A stretch of 64,000 nt of DNA from Sphingomonas spermidinifaciens (GCF_002351485.1 NZ_NWMW01000002.1:992001-1056000), one strand, 5' to 3'; shown: positions 28,176-37,293, numbered from the stretch's first letter. Made by a program: numbers and translations. The notes: generated by a model from the letters alone, not told the origin.

Positions 28176-28212
28176 CTTCTAGAGCTCCCTCTTTCCGAGA
28201 AGGGGAGAGGTC

Positions 28213-28956
28213 CTAGACCCGCCGCTCGACCACCACGCAGCTGGCATTGTCGCTGCCGTCGCGGGCCACTGCGTTTGCCACCAGCCGCGTGGCGCAGTCG
28301 TGGACGCTTAGCGACAAAGGCGCATCGCCCGGCGCCAGCGAGCGGTAGCAACCGTCGCTCGCGAGCATCAGCCGGTCGCCGGGCGCGAAGGCGATGCGCA
28401 CGCGCTCGACGGGTGCCGGATCGCCGGCGCCGATTGCCCGGGTGACGACGTTGGCCTGTGGGTGATGTTCGGCCGCAACTGGGTCTAGTGCACCGGCCGC
28501 CACCAGTTCGGCGACAAGGCTGTGATCGCGCGTCAGAGGCACCGCCCGCGCTGCCGTCAGTCGATAGGCGCGGCTGTCGCCGGCCCAGAACAACGTCGCG
28601 CCGTGAGTATCGGCGAGCAGCGCGACGATCGTCGTGCCGCCGCCGCGCGCCTCGGGATCGGCGCGCAGCCGGCGGTCGGCATCGGCCAGCGCATCGACCA
28701 CCGCATCGGCATCGAGCGGGCCGCCGGCATCGGCAAGCGCGGCCAGCGCCGCGATCGCGGTCTCGGCGGCCAGGTCGCCGCGCGACAGGCCGCCCATCCC
28801 GTCGGCCACCGCCCAGAGGCCGCGGTCGGGACGGTCGAGCGTGCGATCCTCGTTCACCCGGCGCACGCGTCCGACATGGCTGGCAGCGGCGGAGGCAAAG
28901 GCGCCGAGGATTGCAGCGGGCGGAGCGGATCGGCGCGTGCGGCCGAAGATCGCCAT
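28213..28956 (-). CDS. PP2C-family Ser/Thr phosphatase (PppA/Stp1-like)
   Basis: A 247-residue metal-dependent protein phosphatase. The motifs are HVGRVRRVNEDR, WAVADGMGGLSRGD (metal-binding DGMGG), GGGTTIVALL, FWAGDSRAYRL, LTRDHSL, LASDGCYRSL and GSDNASCVVV; all metal-binding aspartates look intact. It should reverse phosphorylation by the Ser/Thr kinase encoded two genes upstream. The ATG at 28956 overlaps the FHA gene stop (TGATG), so translation is coupled. The arrangement kinase-FHA-PP2C matches the PpkA-Fha-PppA switch known from type VI secretion. Confidence 0.9.
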   Translation of the reverse strand: MAIFGRTRRSAPPAAILGAFASAAASHVGRVRRVNEDRTLDRPDRGLWAVADGMGGLSRGDLAAETAIAALAALADAGGPLDADAVVDALADADRRLRADPEARGGGTTIVALLADTHGATLFWAGDSRAYRLTAARAVPLTRDHSLVAELVAAGALDPVAAEHHPQANVVTRAIGAGDPAPVERVRIAFAPGDRLMLASDGCYRSLAPGDAPLSLSVHDCATRLVANAVARDGSDNASCVVVERRV

Positions 28957-29957
28957 CACGAACGGTGCCGTCCCAGTTCGCGCTCGGTGCGGTCATAGCC
29001 CTCGACGAAGGCGCGATCGAGGGTGCCGGGCTCACCGCCGCCGATCTCCTGCGACAGCGCCGCATGGCGTTCGGCCACCGCCTCCCGCAGGCCTGCGCCG
29101 CGGCCGAACAGGCCGATCTTTCGGCCATCTTCCAGCTTGGCCGGCTCGAAGCCGTCGATCGCGGCGCGCAGGCTGGCCTGCAGGCCCGCAAAGGTCGCGG
29201 CGAGGTGGCGCTTCACATCCTCGAAGGACGCCTTGAGCGCTGCCGGCCCCGAGAGAAAGCCGCGGGGGCCGGCGAGCAGCAGGTCGATCGCCAGCCGCTG
29301 CGACGGCGCCCATTTGAAGGGGTTGTTGCCTTCGCCGCCGATCGTCGTGTGGGTCAGGCTGTAGCGCGCGCGGGCACGGTCGCGCTCGGACATGAGGTCG
29401 CCGACGCCGAGCAGCATCTGGCGGTAGAGGGCGCCTGCGCGGCGCATGATCTCCTCGGGCTCCTCGCTCGACAGCAATGAGGCATCGAGCCCGGCACCCT
29501 CGCAGAATGCCTCGAGCAGTGAGCCTTCGGCATAGGCCGGGACAGGCGCCGCGTCCTGCCAGTCGGCGGGCACAGGCAGCGTCGCGTCCATCGGCGGCAG
29601 CGACACGAGCGTCCGGTTGGCGTCGAGCCCGGCGTCGCCCATCGGCGCGCGCGTCGCGACGAGCCGGAAGCGGCCGAGCCGCCACGCGGCGGGCGTCACC
29701 ACGGAAACCGCACGGTCCTGTGCCACGCGCTCGCCCGTCGCCTCGTCGATCATGCCGTTGGCACCGAACACCTCGAGCGTCAGCGCGCCGCCCTCGACCG
29801 CCACCCGGCAATGCCGCCGCGACAGCGCGCAGTCGGGATCGGCGATCGTCCAGTCGGCCTCGCCGTCGCGGCCGAGCATCAGGCCGCCTTGGGCGAGGAG
29901 CCGCGCCTCGACCGGGTCGGGGGAGGCGGCGTCGTCGTAGAGCTGGAGAAGGAACAT
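28956..29957 (-). CDS. FHA-domain protein, TagH type VI secretion-associated type
   Basis: A 333-residue protein with an N-terminal FHA domain (~20-95; GRDGEADWTIADPDCALSRR gives the phosphothreonine-binding Arg/Ser loop). A variable middle is followed by a C-terminal helical domain typical of TagH (NPFKWAPSQRLAIDLLLAG, RGFLSGPAALKASFEDVKRH, AALSQEIGGGEPGTLDRAF, YDRTERELG). FHA domains bind phosphothreonine, so this is the likely target and reader of the neighbouring kinase. It starts 8 bp after the kinase gene ends and its stop overlaps the PP2C start. No type VI structural gene is in view. Confidence 0.85.
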   Translation of the reverse strand: MFLLQLYDDAASPDPVEARLLAQGGLMLGRDGEADWTIADPDCALSRRHCRVAVEGGALTLEVFGANGMIDEATGERVAQDRAVSVVTPAAWRLGRFRLVATRAPMGDAGLDANRTLVSLPPMDATLPVPADWQDAAPVPAYAEGSLLEAFCEGAGLDASLLSSEEPEEIMRRAGALYRQMLLGVGDLMSERDRARARYSLTHTTIGGEGNNPFKWAPSQRLAIDLLLAGPRGFLSGPAALKASFEDVKRHLAATFAGLQASLRAAIDGFEPAKLEDGRKIGLFGRGAGLREAVAERHAALSQEIGGGEPGTLDRAFVEGYDRTERELGRHRS

Positions 29958-29965
29958 GGGCGGGC

Positions 29966-31615
29966 TCAGGCAGCGCGCGCGGCGGCGATGCGCGTCGCGG
30001 CGAGGTCGGGCGCGGGCAGCGCGGGCGCTGCCGACAGGCGCGTCTCCATCGCCTCGGCGGTCCGGTTGAAGGCGTCGAAGGCGGCGCCGAACTCGTCGCG
30101 GCGACGGTGCGAGATGCGCAGCGCGAAGCCGTTCTCCGCCGCTTCGGCCAGCGCGCCGCGCAGTCGGCGCAGCGGCCGCGCGACCAGCGCGCCGCTCAGA
30201 TAGCCGACGCCGAGCACCGCGAGCATGACGACCGCGGCGAGCACCGCCAGCAGCGTCCGCGCCTGCGCCACCGCGCCGTCGAGCGCGGTGCGCTTGAGGA
30301 CGAGATCGACGCGGCCGAACTCGATCCCCGCATAGTCGATCGGCCGGACGAAGCGGATGCCCGGCCCCCGTCCCTGGTCGGCCGCCTGCGTTGCGCCGTG
30401 GCCGAACGTCCCCTCGCCGCCGGGCGCGGCATAGCGGGTGCCGACCCGTACCGGGTCGGTCGCGGCGCGGACGGTGCCCCCTGCATCAGCGACGACGATC
30501 TCGCGCACATTGGCGTCGCGCGCCGCGGCGGCGACGAACGCCTGCAGGGGTGCCCAGTCCTGCTCGGCGGCGGGCAATCCGGCATTGTCGGCGGCGAGGA
30601 CGGCAGCGTTGCTGGTGACGAAGGAGGCGATCGTCTCGCCCGACACCACCGCCATGCGATTGAGCGCTCGTTCCTGACGGTCGAGGATCGAGGCGATGCT
30701 GCCGCCCAGCGCCAGCGCGGTAACGGCGGCGAGCGCGAGCGGCAGCTTGATGCGGAGCGGAATGCCGCGGCGGGCGGGCTCGGCTTCCTGCGCATGGCCG
30801 ATCTCGCGGTCGAGCGCGGCGACGAGCGCCCCGCCGTCCTGGAACCGCGCCTCGGGCTTCTTGGCGAGCAGCTTGTCGATGATGAAGGAAAGGCCCGGCG
30901 GACAGTCGCCGACGATGCGGCCGACGGGCTCGACCCGCTCCTGCGCGATCTGGATGGCGATGGTGGCGAGACCGGTGCCGGGAAAGGCGACCTTGCCGGT
31001 CATCATCTCGTAGAGAACGACGCCCAATGAGAACAGGTCGGCGCGGTGGTCGACCGGCAGGCCCAGCGCCTGTTCGGGGCTCATGTAGCGCGGCGTGCCA
31101 ACGAGCTGGCCGGCATGGGTGCGGCCGAGCTGGCCCGCATCGCCCTCGCCCAGCCGCGCGACGCCGAAATCGACGAGCTTGACCTGCCGCCCGTCGGGGG
31201 AGACGAGGATGTTCGAGGGCTTGACGTCGCGGTGGACGATGCCCGCGCGGTGCGCATAGGCGAGCGCATCGGCGAGCTGTCGGCCGATCGACAGCACCCG
31301 CTCGTAGGGGAGGCGACCCTGCGCGTCGAGCAGCGCGTCGAGCGGCTGCCCCTCGACCAGCTCCATCGCGATATAGGCGATGCCCTGCGCCTGGCCCGCG
31401 TCGTAGATGGTGGCGATGTTCTGGTGGCTGAGCGCCCCGGCCGCGCGCGCCTCGCGCAGGAAGCGCGCCTCGAGATCGGCATCGCGCGCGAAATCGGGCT
31501 TCAGCACCTTGATCGCGACGGCGCGGCCGATGTCGGGATCGTGTGCGCGATAGACCTCCGCCATCGCGCCTTCGCCGAGAAGCGCCTCGATCCTGTAGCG
31601 TCCGAGCGTCTGCAT
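29966..31615 (-). CDS. Transmembrane Ser/Thr protein kinase (PknB-type, with periplasmic sensor and HAMP-like C-terminus)
   Basis: A 549-residue Hanks-type kinase. The kinase domain is residues 7-265: GEGAMAEVY glycine loop, VAIK (K36), HRDVKPSN (D130), DFGVARL (149-155), and MSPEQAL; it looks catalytically competent. A membrane span (~291-310) leads to a ~140-residue periplasmic region, a second span (~454-478), and a HAMP-like cytoplasmic tail (RPLRRLRGALAEAAENG, RRRDEFGAAFDAFNRT). This kinase-TM-sensor-TM-HAMP order is unusual. GGGGAGAGGC lies just before the ATG at 31615. The FHA and PP2C genes follow immediately, so the three form one phosphosignalling operon. Confidence 0.9.
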   Translation of the reverse strand: MQTLGRYRIEALLGEGAMAEVYRAHDPDIGRAVAIKVLKPDFARDADLEARFLREARAAGALSHQNIATIYDAGQAQGIAYIAMELVEGQPLDALLDAQGRLPYERVLSIGRQLADALAYAHRAGIVHRDVKPSNILVSPDGRQVKLVDFGVARLGEGDAGQLGRTHAGQLVGTPRYMSPEQALGLPVDHRADLFSLGVVLYEMMTGKVAFPGTGLATIAIQIAQERVEPVGRIVGDCPPGLSFIIDKLLAKKPEARFQDGGALVAALDREIGHAQEAEPARRGIPLRIKLPLALAAVTALALGGSIASILDRQERALNRMAVVSGETIASFVTSNAAVLAADNAGLPAAEQDWAPLQAFVAAAARDANVREIVVADAGGTVRAATDPVRVGTRYAAPGGEGTFGHGATQAADQGRGPGIRFVRPIDYAGIEFGRVDLVLKRTALDGAVAQARTLLAVLAAVVMLAVLGVGYLSGALVARPLRRLRGALAEAAENGFALRISHRRRDEFGAAFDAFNRTAEAMETRLSAAPALPAPDLAATRIAAARAA

Positions 31616-31686
31616 GCCTCTCCCCCCGGAGCCGGTACGCGCTCCTGCCGAAGGGACGGCATTAACAACGCCTTGTTTACATCGTC

Positions 31687-32400
31687 TTACCGACGCGCGC
31701 GGACGGCGGCGGCGATCCGTTCGGCACGGCCGAGATCGCGGGTGATGGCGGGATTGCCCGGATCGAGCGCGTCGGCGCGGCGGAGCAGCATTACCGCCTG
31801 GTTCGCCTTGCCCGCATTGAGCGCGGCAAGGCCGGCGGCGCGCGCGCGAGCAGCGGCGGCAGGATTGCGGGCAGGTGCGGCAGGTGCGGGTTTGGGCCGG
31901 GCCGCCGGGGCGGGGGCGGGGCGCGGCGCGGCATCGGGGCGTCGCACCGGCGCGGGCGGGCGCGGCGGCTGTCCGGGAATGCGCAGCGTGGTCCCCGCCG
32001 CAAGCGACGCGGGCACCTCGATCCCGTTGTACCGCGCCAGCTGATACGCCTTCAGCCGGTTGCCGAGCAGGCGCGTGGCGATCCCGGCCATCGTGTCGCC
32101 GGGCCTGGTCACATAGGAATAGCTTTGCGGGCCGAGCAGCTCGACCGGATCGCGCTCGATCGAATCGCGCAGCAGCAGGAGGCCCGCGTTCATCGGGTCG
32201 CGCTTCAGCGCGGCGGCGATCCGCTTGCGCGCGAATCTCGCTTCGCCGCGGTCGAGCATCGCGGCGATGGCGTCGATCTCTGCCGCGGGGTTCGCGGCGG
32301 GCGGGGGCGGGGCAGGGGCCGCGACGCGCGGTCCGCCGCCGCATGCCGCCAGCGCGAGCGCCATCGACGCCGCGCCTGTCGTCCGCCACTTCATGCCCAT
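31687..32400 (-). CDS. LysM/TPR-like lipoprotein
   Basis: A 237-residue predicted lipoprotein: a signal peptide with lipobox ALAAC (MALALAACGGG), a proline/alanine linker, a short helical repeat (DAIAAMLDRGEARFARKRIA), a LysM domain (YVTRPGDTMAGIATRLLG, LARYNGIEVPASL, LRIPG), a long Pro/Ala stretch, and a C-terminal TPR-like segment (AALNAGKANQAVMLLRRADA). LysM would bind peptidoglycan, fixing the protein in the envelope. The start is ATG 32400 with GAGGAA five nt upstream, 10 bp inside the EAL gene; ATG 32394 overlaps its stop. It lies 71 bp before the kinase gene. Confidence 0.8.
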   Translation of the reverse strand: MGMKWRTTGAASMALALAACGGGPRVAAPAPPPPAANPAAEIDAIAAMLDRGEARFARKRIAAALKRDPMNAGLLLLRDSIERDPVELLGPQSYSYVTRPGDTMAGIATRLLGNRLKAYQLARYNGIEVPASLAAGTTLRIPGQPPRPPAPVRRPDAAPRPAPAPAARPKPAPAAPARNPAAAARARAAGLAALNAGKANQAVMLLRRADALDPGNPAITRDLGRAERIAAAVRARR

Positions 32401-33929
32401 ATCCGTTCCTCACCCACAACCGAATCGATCGCCGCCGATACCTTCGCCGAAACGGCATCGCGGTCGCGCACGTAGGCCGCAAAGCTTGCCGGATCGAGCG
32501 GCGCGGCGAAATAATAACCCTGGAAGTGGCGGCAGCCGTGGCGGTGGAGCCAGGCGACCTCCTCGGCCCGTTCCACCCCTTCGGCCAGCACGCGAATGCC
32601 GAGGCCGCGGCCGAGCGCGAGGATGCTCTGGCAGATCGCCTGGCGCTCGCGGCTCGCCTCGACCCCGCTGACGAACTCGCGGTCGATCTTGATCTTGTCG
32701 AAGGCGAGCGTGCGCAGCGTGCTGAAGCTCGAATAGCCGGTCCCGAAATCGTCGATGGCGACGCGCACGCCCATCGCGCGGAGCGCGTCGAACGTGGCGC
32801 GTCCGCCGACGGCGTCGCCGAGCGCGACGCTTTCGGTCAGCTCGATCTCGATCGCATCGGGTCCGATGCCGTGGCGGGCGAGCGTGCGTGCGACCAGCCG
32901 GTCGAGGTCGTGCGCCTCAAGCTGGCGGCCCGACACGTTGACCGCAATGCGCAGGCGGCCCAGCCCCTCGCGTCGCCAGATCGCGGCGTGGCGCACCGCG
33001 GTGTTGAGCGCCCAGGTCCCGATCTCGGGGGCAAGCCCGCTCGCCTCCATGATCGGCACGAACTGGCCGGGCGAAACGAGACCGCGCACTGGGTGCCGCC
33101 AGCGGATCAGCGCCTCGGCCCCCATCACGCACGCGGTGGCGCTGTCGATCAGTGGCTGGAAATCGAGCCGCATCTCGCCGCGCTGGACCGCGAGGCGCAG
33201 ATCCTGTTCGAGGCGGTAGCGCTCGCGCGCGATCGCCTGAAGGTCGATCGGCGCGGCATCGGCCGGCGCCGCCGGCGCCGAGAAGGCGGCGAGCGTGCGG
33301 GTCAGGACCAGCTCGGGTGCCGATCCGTCGTCGGCAACGACCGCGCGGCGCAGCCCGATATCGGGCACGATCTCGCGCTCGCCCGCGGTCAGCCGGTCGC
33401 CCATCGCATAGCAAAGCGCGTCGATCTCCGCCGCCGCGCCTTCGGCAGCGCCGCCAATCCACAGCGCCAGGTGGCTGCGATCGACCTGCGCGAGCAGGCG
33501 GCGCGTTCCGATCATCGCCACCATCCGGTGCGCGAGCAGCCGCAATACCGTGTCGCCCAGTTCGGGGTCGAAGGCGCTCAGCCGGTTGACGTCGTAGAGC
33601 GCGAAGATCGCCAGCGTGCCCTGCCCGTCGGCGCTCATGCGCGCGATCAGCGGCTCGCGCGTTGGCAGGCCGGTCAGCCCATGCACCTGTGCCGCTCGCC
33701 CACGCAGATCGGCCAGCTCGCCGATCCGCTGTAGCAGCGCTTGCGGCGTCCGGACGGGGCGCTCGTCGCCGATAAGCGCCGCTGCGGCCTCGATCAGGCG
33801 GCGCATTCGCCGGCGCTGCAGATTCCAGAGCGCGAGGGCCGCCAACGCGCAGCAGAGCAGCGCAGCGCTGATCGCCGCGATGCTCGCGCCGTTCCCGGTG
33901 ATCTCGCCCCCGCTCATCCGGCCCGGCAT
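32391..33929 (-). CDS. EAL-domain cyclic-di-GMP phosphodiesterase with degenerate GGDEF domain
   Basis: A ~512-residue inner-membrane protein. A single N-terminal span (IAAISAALLCCALAALALW) is followed by a GGDEF-like domain (GLTGLPTREPL) whose active-site loop is degenerate (VDRSHLALW instead of RxGGDEF), so it should not make c-di-GMP. The EAL domain is intact: MGAEALIRW, NVSGRQL, IELTESVAL, DDFGTGYSSFSTL, KIKIDREF, GYYFAAPLD. It probably hydrolyses c-di-GMP, perhaps with GTP sensing by the dead GGDEF domain. Starts at 33929 and 33917 are both possible. It heads the LysM-kinase-FHA-PP2C group. Confidence 0.86.
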   Translation of the reverse strand: MPGRMSGGEITGNGASIAAISAALLCCALAALALWNLQRRRMRRLIEAAAALIGDERPVRTPQALLQRIGELADLRGRAAQVHGLTGLPTREPLIARMSADGQGTLAIFALYDVNRLSAFDPELGDTVLRLLAHRMVAMIGTRRLLAQVDRSHLALWIGGAAEGAAAEIDALCYAMGDRLTAGEREIVPDIGLRRAVVADDGSAPELVLTRTLAAFSAPAAPADAAPIDLQAIARERYRLEQDLRLAVQRGEMRLDFQPLIDSATACVMGAEALIRWRHPVRGLVSPGQFVPIMEASGLAPEIGTWALNTAVRHAAIWRREGLGRLRIAVNVSGRQLEAHDLDRLVARTLARHGIGPDAIEIELTESVALGDAVGGRATFDALRAMGVRVAIDDFGTGYSSFSTLRTLAFDKIKIDREFVSGVEASRERQAICQSILALGRGLGIRVLAEGVERAEEVAWLHRHGCRHFQGYYFAAPLDPASFAAYVRDRDAVSAKVSAAIDSVVGEERIWA

Positions 33930-34069
33930 ATCGTCGGAGCGTTGCCAAAGGCTTAGCGGCGTCAGACCGGCTGCTTTCGGTCGCAACCGTCGCGATGCAG
34001 CTTGCGTTCAAGTGGCGGCGCGTATCAAAGCGTCGTCAAACCGGTCGAACGAGCGAAAGGAAGTTGCGG

Positions 34070-34441
34070 ATGCGTGGATGGACGATGGTGATGCTGGGTC
34101 TGGGTGTGTCGGCGGCGAGCCCCGCGCTGGCGGGACAGGCGGCGCCCGATCCGGGCAAGCAGGCGTTCGCGCCCTGTTCGGCCTGCCACGCGGTGACACC
34201 CAATACCAAGCGCATGGGTCCGTCGCTGCACGGCGTCGTCGGCCGCAAGGTCGCAGGCGCGCCGGGCTTCGCCTATTCGCCCGCGCTCAAGGCCAAGGGC
34301 GGTGCCTGGACGCCGGCGGCGCTCGACGCCTTTCTTGCCGATCCGCGCGGCTGGGCGCCGGGCAATCGCATGAGCTATCCGGGTGTCAAGGATCCGGCCA
34401 AGCGCGCGGCGATCATCGCCTATCTCAAGACGCTGAAGTGA
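34070..34441 (+). CDS. Small soluble class I cytochrome c
   Basis: A 123-residue periplasmic cytochrome. The signal peptide (MRGWTMVMLGLGVSAASPALA) is cleaved near ALA-GQ, giving a ~100-residue mature protein with heme motif CSACH and distal ligand in GNRMSYPG. GPSLHGVVGRKVA and AAIIAYLKTLK are typical of cytochrome c2/c550-like electron carriers. AAAGGAAG lies 6-8 nt before the ATG. It is transcribed away from the EAL operon and has its own hairpin downstream, so it is probably monocistronic. Partner oxidases are not in the window. Confidence 0.93.
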   Translation: MRGWTMVMLGLGVSAASPALAGQAAPDPGKQAFAPCSACHAVTPNTKRMGPSLHGVVGRKVAGAPGFAYSPALKAKGGAWTPAALDAFLADPRGWAPGNRMSYPGVKDPAKRAAIIAYLKTLK

Positions 34442-34448
34442 TTTCAGC

Positions 34449-34476
34449 CCGGCGGCGTGCGGATGCGCGCCGCCGG
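34449..34476 (+). terminator. GC-rich hairpin after the cytochrome c gene
   Basis: 9-bp perfect stem CCGGCGGCG/CGCCGCCGG with a 10-nt loop, 7 nt after the stop; no U tract follows, so termination efficiency is uncertain. Confidence 0.45.
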
Positions 34477-34599
34477 TGCCGCGGCCGGGTTCGGTCGAGC
34501 CGGGAGAGCTTCGGTGCTGTGCGAGTGTGAAAACATGCTCTAGCACGTTAGAATGAGGAGCGGATCGGCGATCGGTTTCGGCGGTGCGGGGGCCGCGCG

Positions 34600-35754
34600 A
34601 TGAAGGCTGCGTCTCCGCTCGACTATCGGGTACTCGCGCGGCGACGGCTGCCGCATTTCCTGTTCGAATATATGGACGGGGGTTCCTATGGCGAGGTGAC
34701 GTTGCGCCGCAACGTCTCCGACCTTGAGGCGATCGCGCTGCGACAGCGCGTGCTGACCGACGTGTCGCGGGTCGATCTTTCCACCGAGTTGCTCGGGCGA
34801 CGCATCGACCTGCCTGTAGCGCTCGCACCGATCGGGCTGGCCGGCTTGAACGCGCGCCGCGGCGAGGTACAGGCGGTGCGTGCCGCCGAGGATGCCGGTA
34901 TCCCTTTCTGCCTCTCCACCGTCTCCGCTTGCCCGATCGGCGAGGTTGCGGCGGCGGCCACACGGCCCTTCTGGTTTCAGCTCTACATGATCCGCGACCG
35001 CGGCTTCATGCGCGATCTGATGGCCGAGGCACGTGCGGCGGGTTGCTCGGTGCTGGTCTTCACTGTCGACATGCCGATGCCGGGATCGCGGTATCGCGAC
35101 TATCGCTCGGGATTGGCCGGAGCGCCGGGCGTGAGCGGATCGGCACGGCGGCTGATGCAGGCGGCGCTGCGTCCGCGCTGGGCCTGGGACGTCGGATTGC
35201 GCGGGCGGCCGCACCAGCTCGGCAACGTGGCGCGCGTACTGGGCAGGAACAGCGGGCTTGAGGATTTCCTCGGCTGGATGCGCGACAATTTCGACGCCGG
35301 TGTCACCTGGCGCGACCTCGACTTCATCCGCGAAGGCTGGGACGGACCGCTGGTCCTCAAGGGTATCCTCGACCGCGAGGACGCGGTCGCCGCGGCCGAT
35401 CTAGGCGCCGATGGGATCGTCGTCTCCAACCATGGCGGCCGCCAGCTCGACGGCGTGCTCTCGACCGCCCAGGCGCTGCCGCCGATCGCCGAGGCGGTTG
35501 GCGATCGGCTGACGGTGCTGGCCGACGGCGGCGTGCGTTCGGGGCTCGACGTCGTGCGGCTGCTGGCGCTGGGCGCGAAGGGCGTACTCCTCGGCCGGGT
35601 CTGGGCCTATGCGCTCGCCGCGGCGGGCGAGGCGGGAGTCGCGCACATGCTGCGCCTGATCGAGGCCGAGATGCGCGTCGCGATGGCGCTGACCGGCTGC
35701 ACCCGTGTCGATCACGTCAACTCCGACGTCCTGTCAAAAGCGCCGCGCGACTGA
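34600..35754 (+). CDS. lldD: FMN-dependent L-lactate dehydrogenase / 2-hydroxyacid dehydrogenase
   Basis: A 384-residue member of the FMN-dependent alpha-hydroxyacid dehydrogenase family; LldD oxidises L-lactate to pyruvate and passes electrons to the respiratory chain. Key elements: [73 protein letters not shown], and the catalytic [10 protein letters not shown], with FMN-phosphate binding in [10 protein letters not shown]. The length and [13 protein letters not shown] region fit LldD better than glycolate oxidase. No lldR regulator or lactate permease is adjacent. Confidence 0.9.
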   Translation: MKAASPLDYRVLARRRLPHFLFEYMDGGSYGEVTLRRNVSDLEAIALRQRVLTDVSRVDLSTELLGRRIDLPVALAPIGLAGLNARRGEVQAVRAAEDAGIPFCLSTVSACPIGEVAAAATRPFWFQLYMIRDRGFMRDLMAEARAAGCSVLVFTVDMPMPGSRYRDYRSGLAGAPGVSGSARRLMQAALRPRWAWDVGLRGRPHQLGNVARVLGRNSGLEDFLGWMRDNFDAGVTWRDLDFIREGWDGPLVLKGILDREDAVAAADLGADGIVVSNHGGRQLDGVLSTAQALPPIAEAVGDRLTVLADGGVRSGLDVVRLLALGAKGVLLGRVWAYALAAAGEAGVAHMLRLIEAEMRVAMALTGCTRVDHVNSDVLSKAPRD

Positions 35755-35782
35755 CGTCGATCTGAAAGGCCGGATGTCAGTG

Positions 35783-35858
35783 TGGTGCCGCCTACAGGAC
35801 TCGAACCTGTGACCCCCGCATTACGAATGCGATGCTCTACCAACTGAGCTAAGGCGGC
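35783..35858 (-). tRNA. tRNA-Thr (anticodon CGT)
   Basis: 76 nt including the encoded CCA. Acceptor GCCGCCT/AGGCGGC, D-arm AGCTCAGTTGGTAGAGC, anticodon loop TTCGTAA, T-arm ACAGGTTCGAGTCCTGT. The anticodon CGT reads threonine codon ACG. Confidence 0.95.
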
Positions 35859-36030
35859 GCGGGCGCCGAGGCGCCGTCGTGGCGGGGCGCTTAGCAGGCG
35901 GCTGGGGGGCTGACAAGCGGCGTTGATGCGGTCCGTAAGCCGCCAACCGCTTTACGCATCGTTTACCACGGAGGGTGCAAGAGTCGCATCGACGACGAAG
36001 GGGCAACCGTGCCCGAACGAGGATGGCCGC

Positions 36031-37293
36031 ATGAACATGGTGCAGGGCGCTGGCGAGAACGCGACCGGCGCAGCGACAGGCGGCGCGGGCAATCCGCTGG
36101 ACATCGGCAGCGATGAGCGCCGGATGCATGTGCGCGCCTATAATTACTGGGTGTCGCTGCTCGGCGGGCGCGCCTATCCCTCGATCGAGGACCTCGACCC
36201 CGCCAACATCGCCGATTTCGGCGCCAACAGCGTGCTGCTCGACTTCTCGATGGGGATCGAGGATCCTTCGATTCAGTATCTCGGCCGGTCGCTGCGCGAG
36301 GAATGCGGCGTTGAGGCGAGCATCCGCAAGATCAGCGAGGTGCCGAGCCGCTCGCTTCTCTCGCGCCTGACCGACCATTATCTCCAGATCATCGCCAACC
36401 GCGCGCCGATCGGTTTCGAGGCCGAATTCGTCGGGCAGAAGGGGCACAACACCCTCTATCGCGGCATCCTGATGCCCTTCTCGTCCGACGACGACACGAT
36501 CGACTTCATCTACGGCGTCATCAACTGGAAGGTGATGGTTGACGCCGAGACGCAGGCGCGTCTCGCCGCCGAGGTCGAGGCCGCCCGCCGCGACTTGCCG
36601 CGGACCCAGGTCGCCGCCCCTGCCGCCTGGGCCGACGGGCCGTCGTCGGGTTTCTCCGATACGCCGGTGGATGAGTCGCCGCTCGCGGCCGACCTGCTCG
36701 ATGCCGAGGCGGGGCTTGCCGATCTGCTCGATCATGCCCGCGCCTGTGCCGCCGATGTCGGCCAGGCCGACCAGCGCACCCGCGCCGCGCTCTATCGCGC
36801 GCTCGACCGTGCCTATGCCTTTGCCGAGGCCGCGGCGCGCAACCCGCAGGGCTATGCCGAGCTGCTCGAAGATGCCGGAATCAAGCCGCAGGCGCGCGCG
36901 CCGATGACCCCGGTCGTCAAGCTCGTCTTCGGTACCGATCACGACAAGACGCGGCTCACCGAATATGCCGCGGTACTCACGCATGCCCGCCGTCAGGGTG
37001 TGCCCGCCGAAGGCTTCGCCGCTTTCCTTTCGGCTGCGTCGGGCGGGATCAAGGGCATCGTCGCCGCCGAGCGCGCCGCGCGCCGGCCCGAGCCGCGCCC
37101 CGACACGCTCGCCGCTGCCGCGACCAGCCTGCGTGCGCGTGCGCCGATCGCCTCGCTGCCGATCGCCGCGGGCGACGAAGAGTTCGTCCTGTTGCTCGCC
37201 CGCGCGGGCCTGGACGGGATGCTCGAGGTGGTGGCTCGCGTCGAGGGCGAGGCGGGTCTCACCGAAAAGGCGATCCGCCGCGCCGGGGCCTGA
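36031..37293 (+). CDS. PAS-like domain protein upstream of NAD-glutamate dehydrogenase
   Basis: A 420-residue cytoplasmic protein. The first ~150 residues resemble a degenerate PAS domain (RAYNYWVSLLGGRAYPSIED, FGANSVLLDFSMGIEDPSIQ, LYRGILMPFSSDDDTIDFIYG), as found in sphingomonad proteins annotated PAS_5/DUF1488-like. The rest is helical and Ala/Arg-rich with no enzyme motif (YAFAEAAARNPQGYAELLED, FAAFLSAASGGIKGIVAAER). It could be a sensor or scaffold. ATG 36031 is chosen with GAGGATGG upstream. It is followed 58 bp later by the giant glutamate dehydrogenase; the pair is often kept together, suggesting a shared regulatory role. Confidence 0.7.
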   Translation: MNMVQGAGENATGAATGGAGNPLDIGSDERRMHVRAYNYWVSLLGGRAYPSIEDLDPANIADFGANSVLLDFSMGIEDPSIQYLGRSLREECGVEASIRKISEVPSRSLLSRLTDHYLQIIANRAPIGFEAEFVGQKGHNTLYRGILMPFSSDDDTIDFIYGVINWKVMVDAETQARLAAEVEAARRDLPRTQVAAPAAWADGPSSGFSDTPVDESPLAADLLDAEAGLADLLDHARACAADVGQADQRTRAALYRALDRAYAFAEAAARNPQGYAELLEDAGIKPQARAPMTPVVKLVFGTDHDKTRLTEYAAVLTHARRQGVPAEGFAAFLSAASGGIKGIVAAERAARRPEPRPDTLAAAATSLRARAPIASLPIAAGDEEFVLLLARAGLDGMLEVVARVEGEAGLTEKAIRRAGA

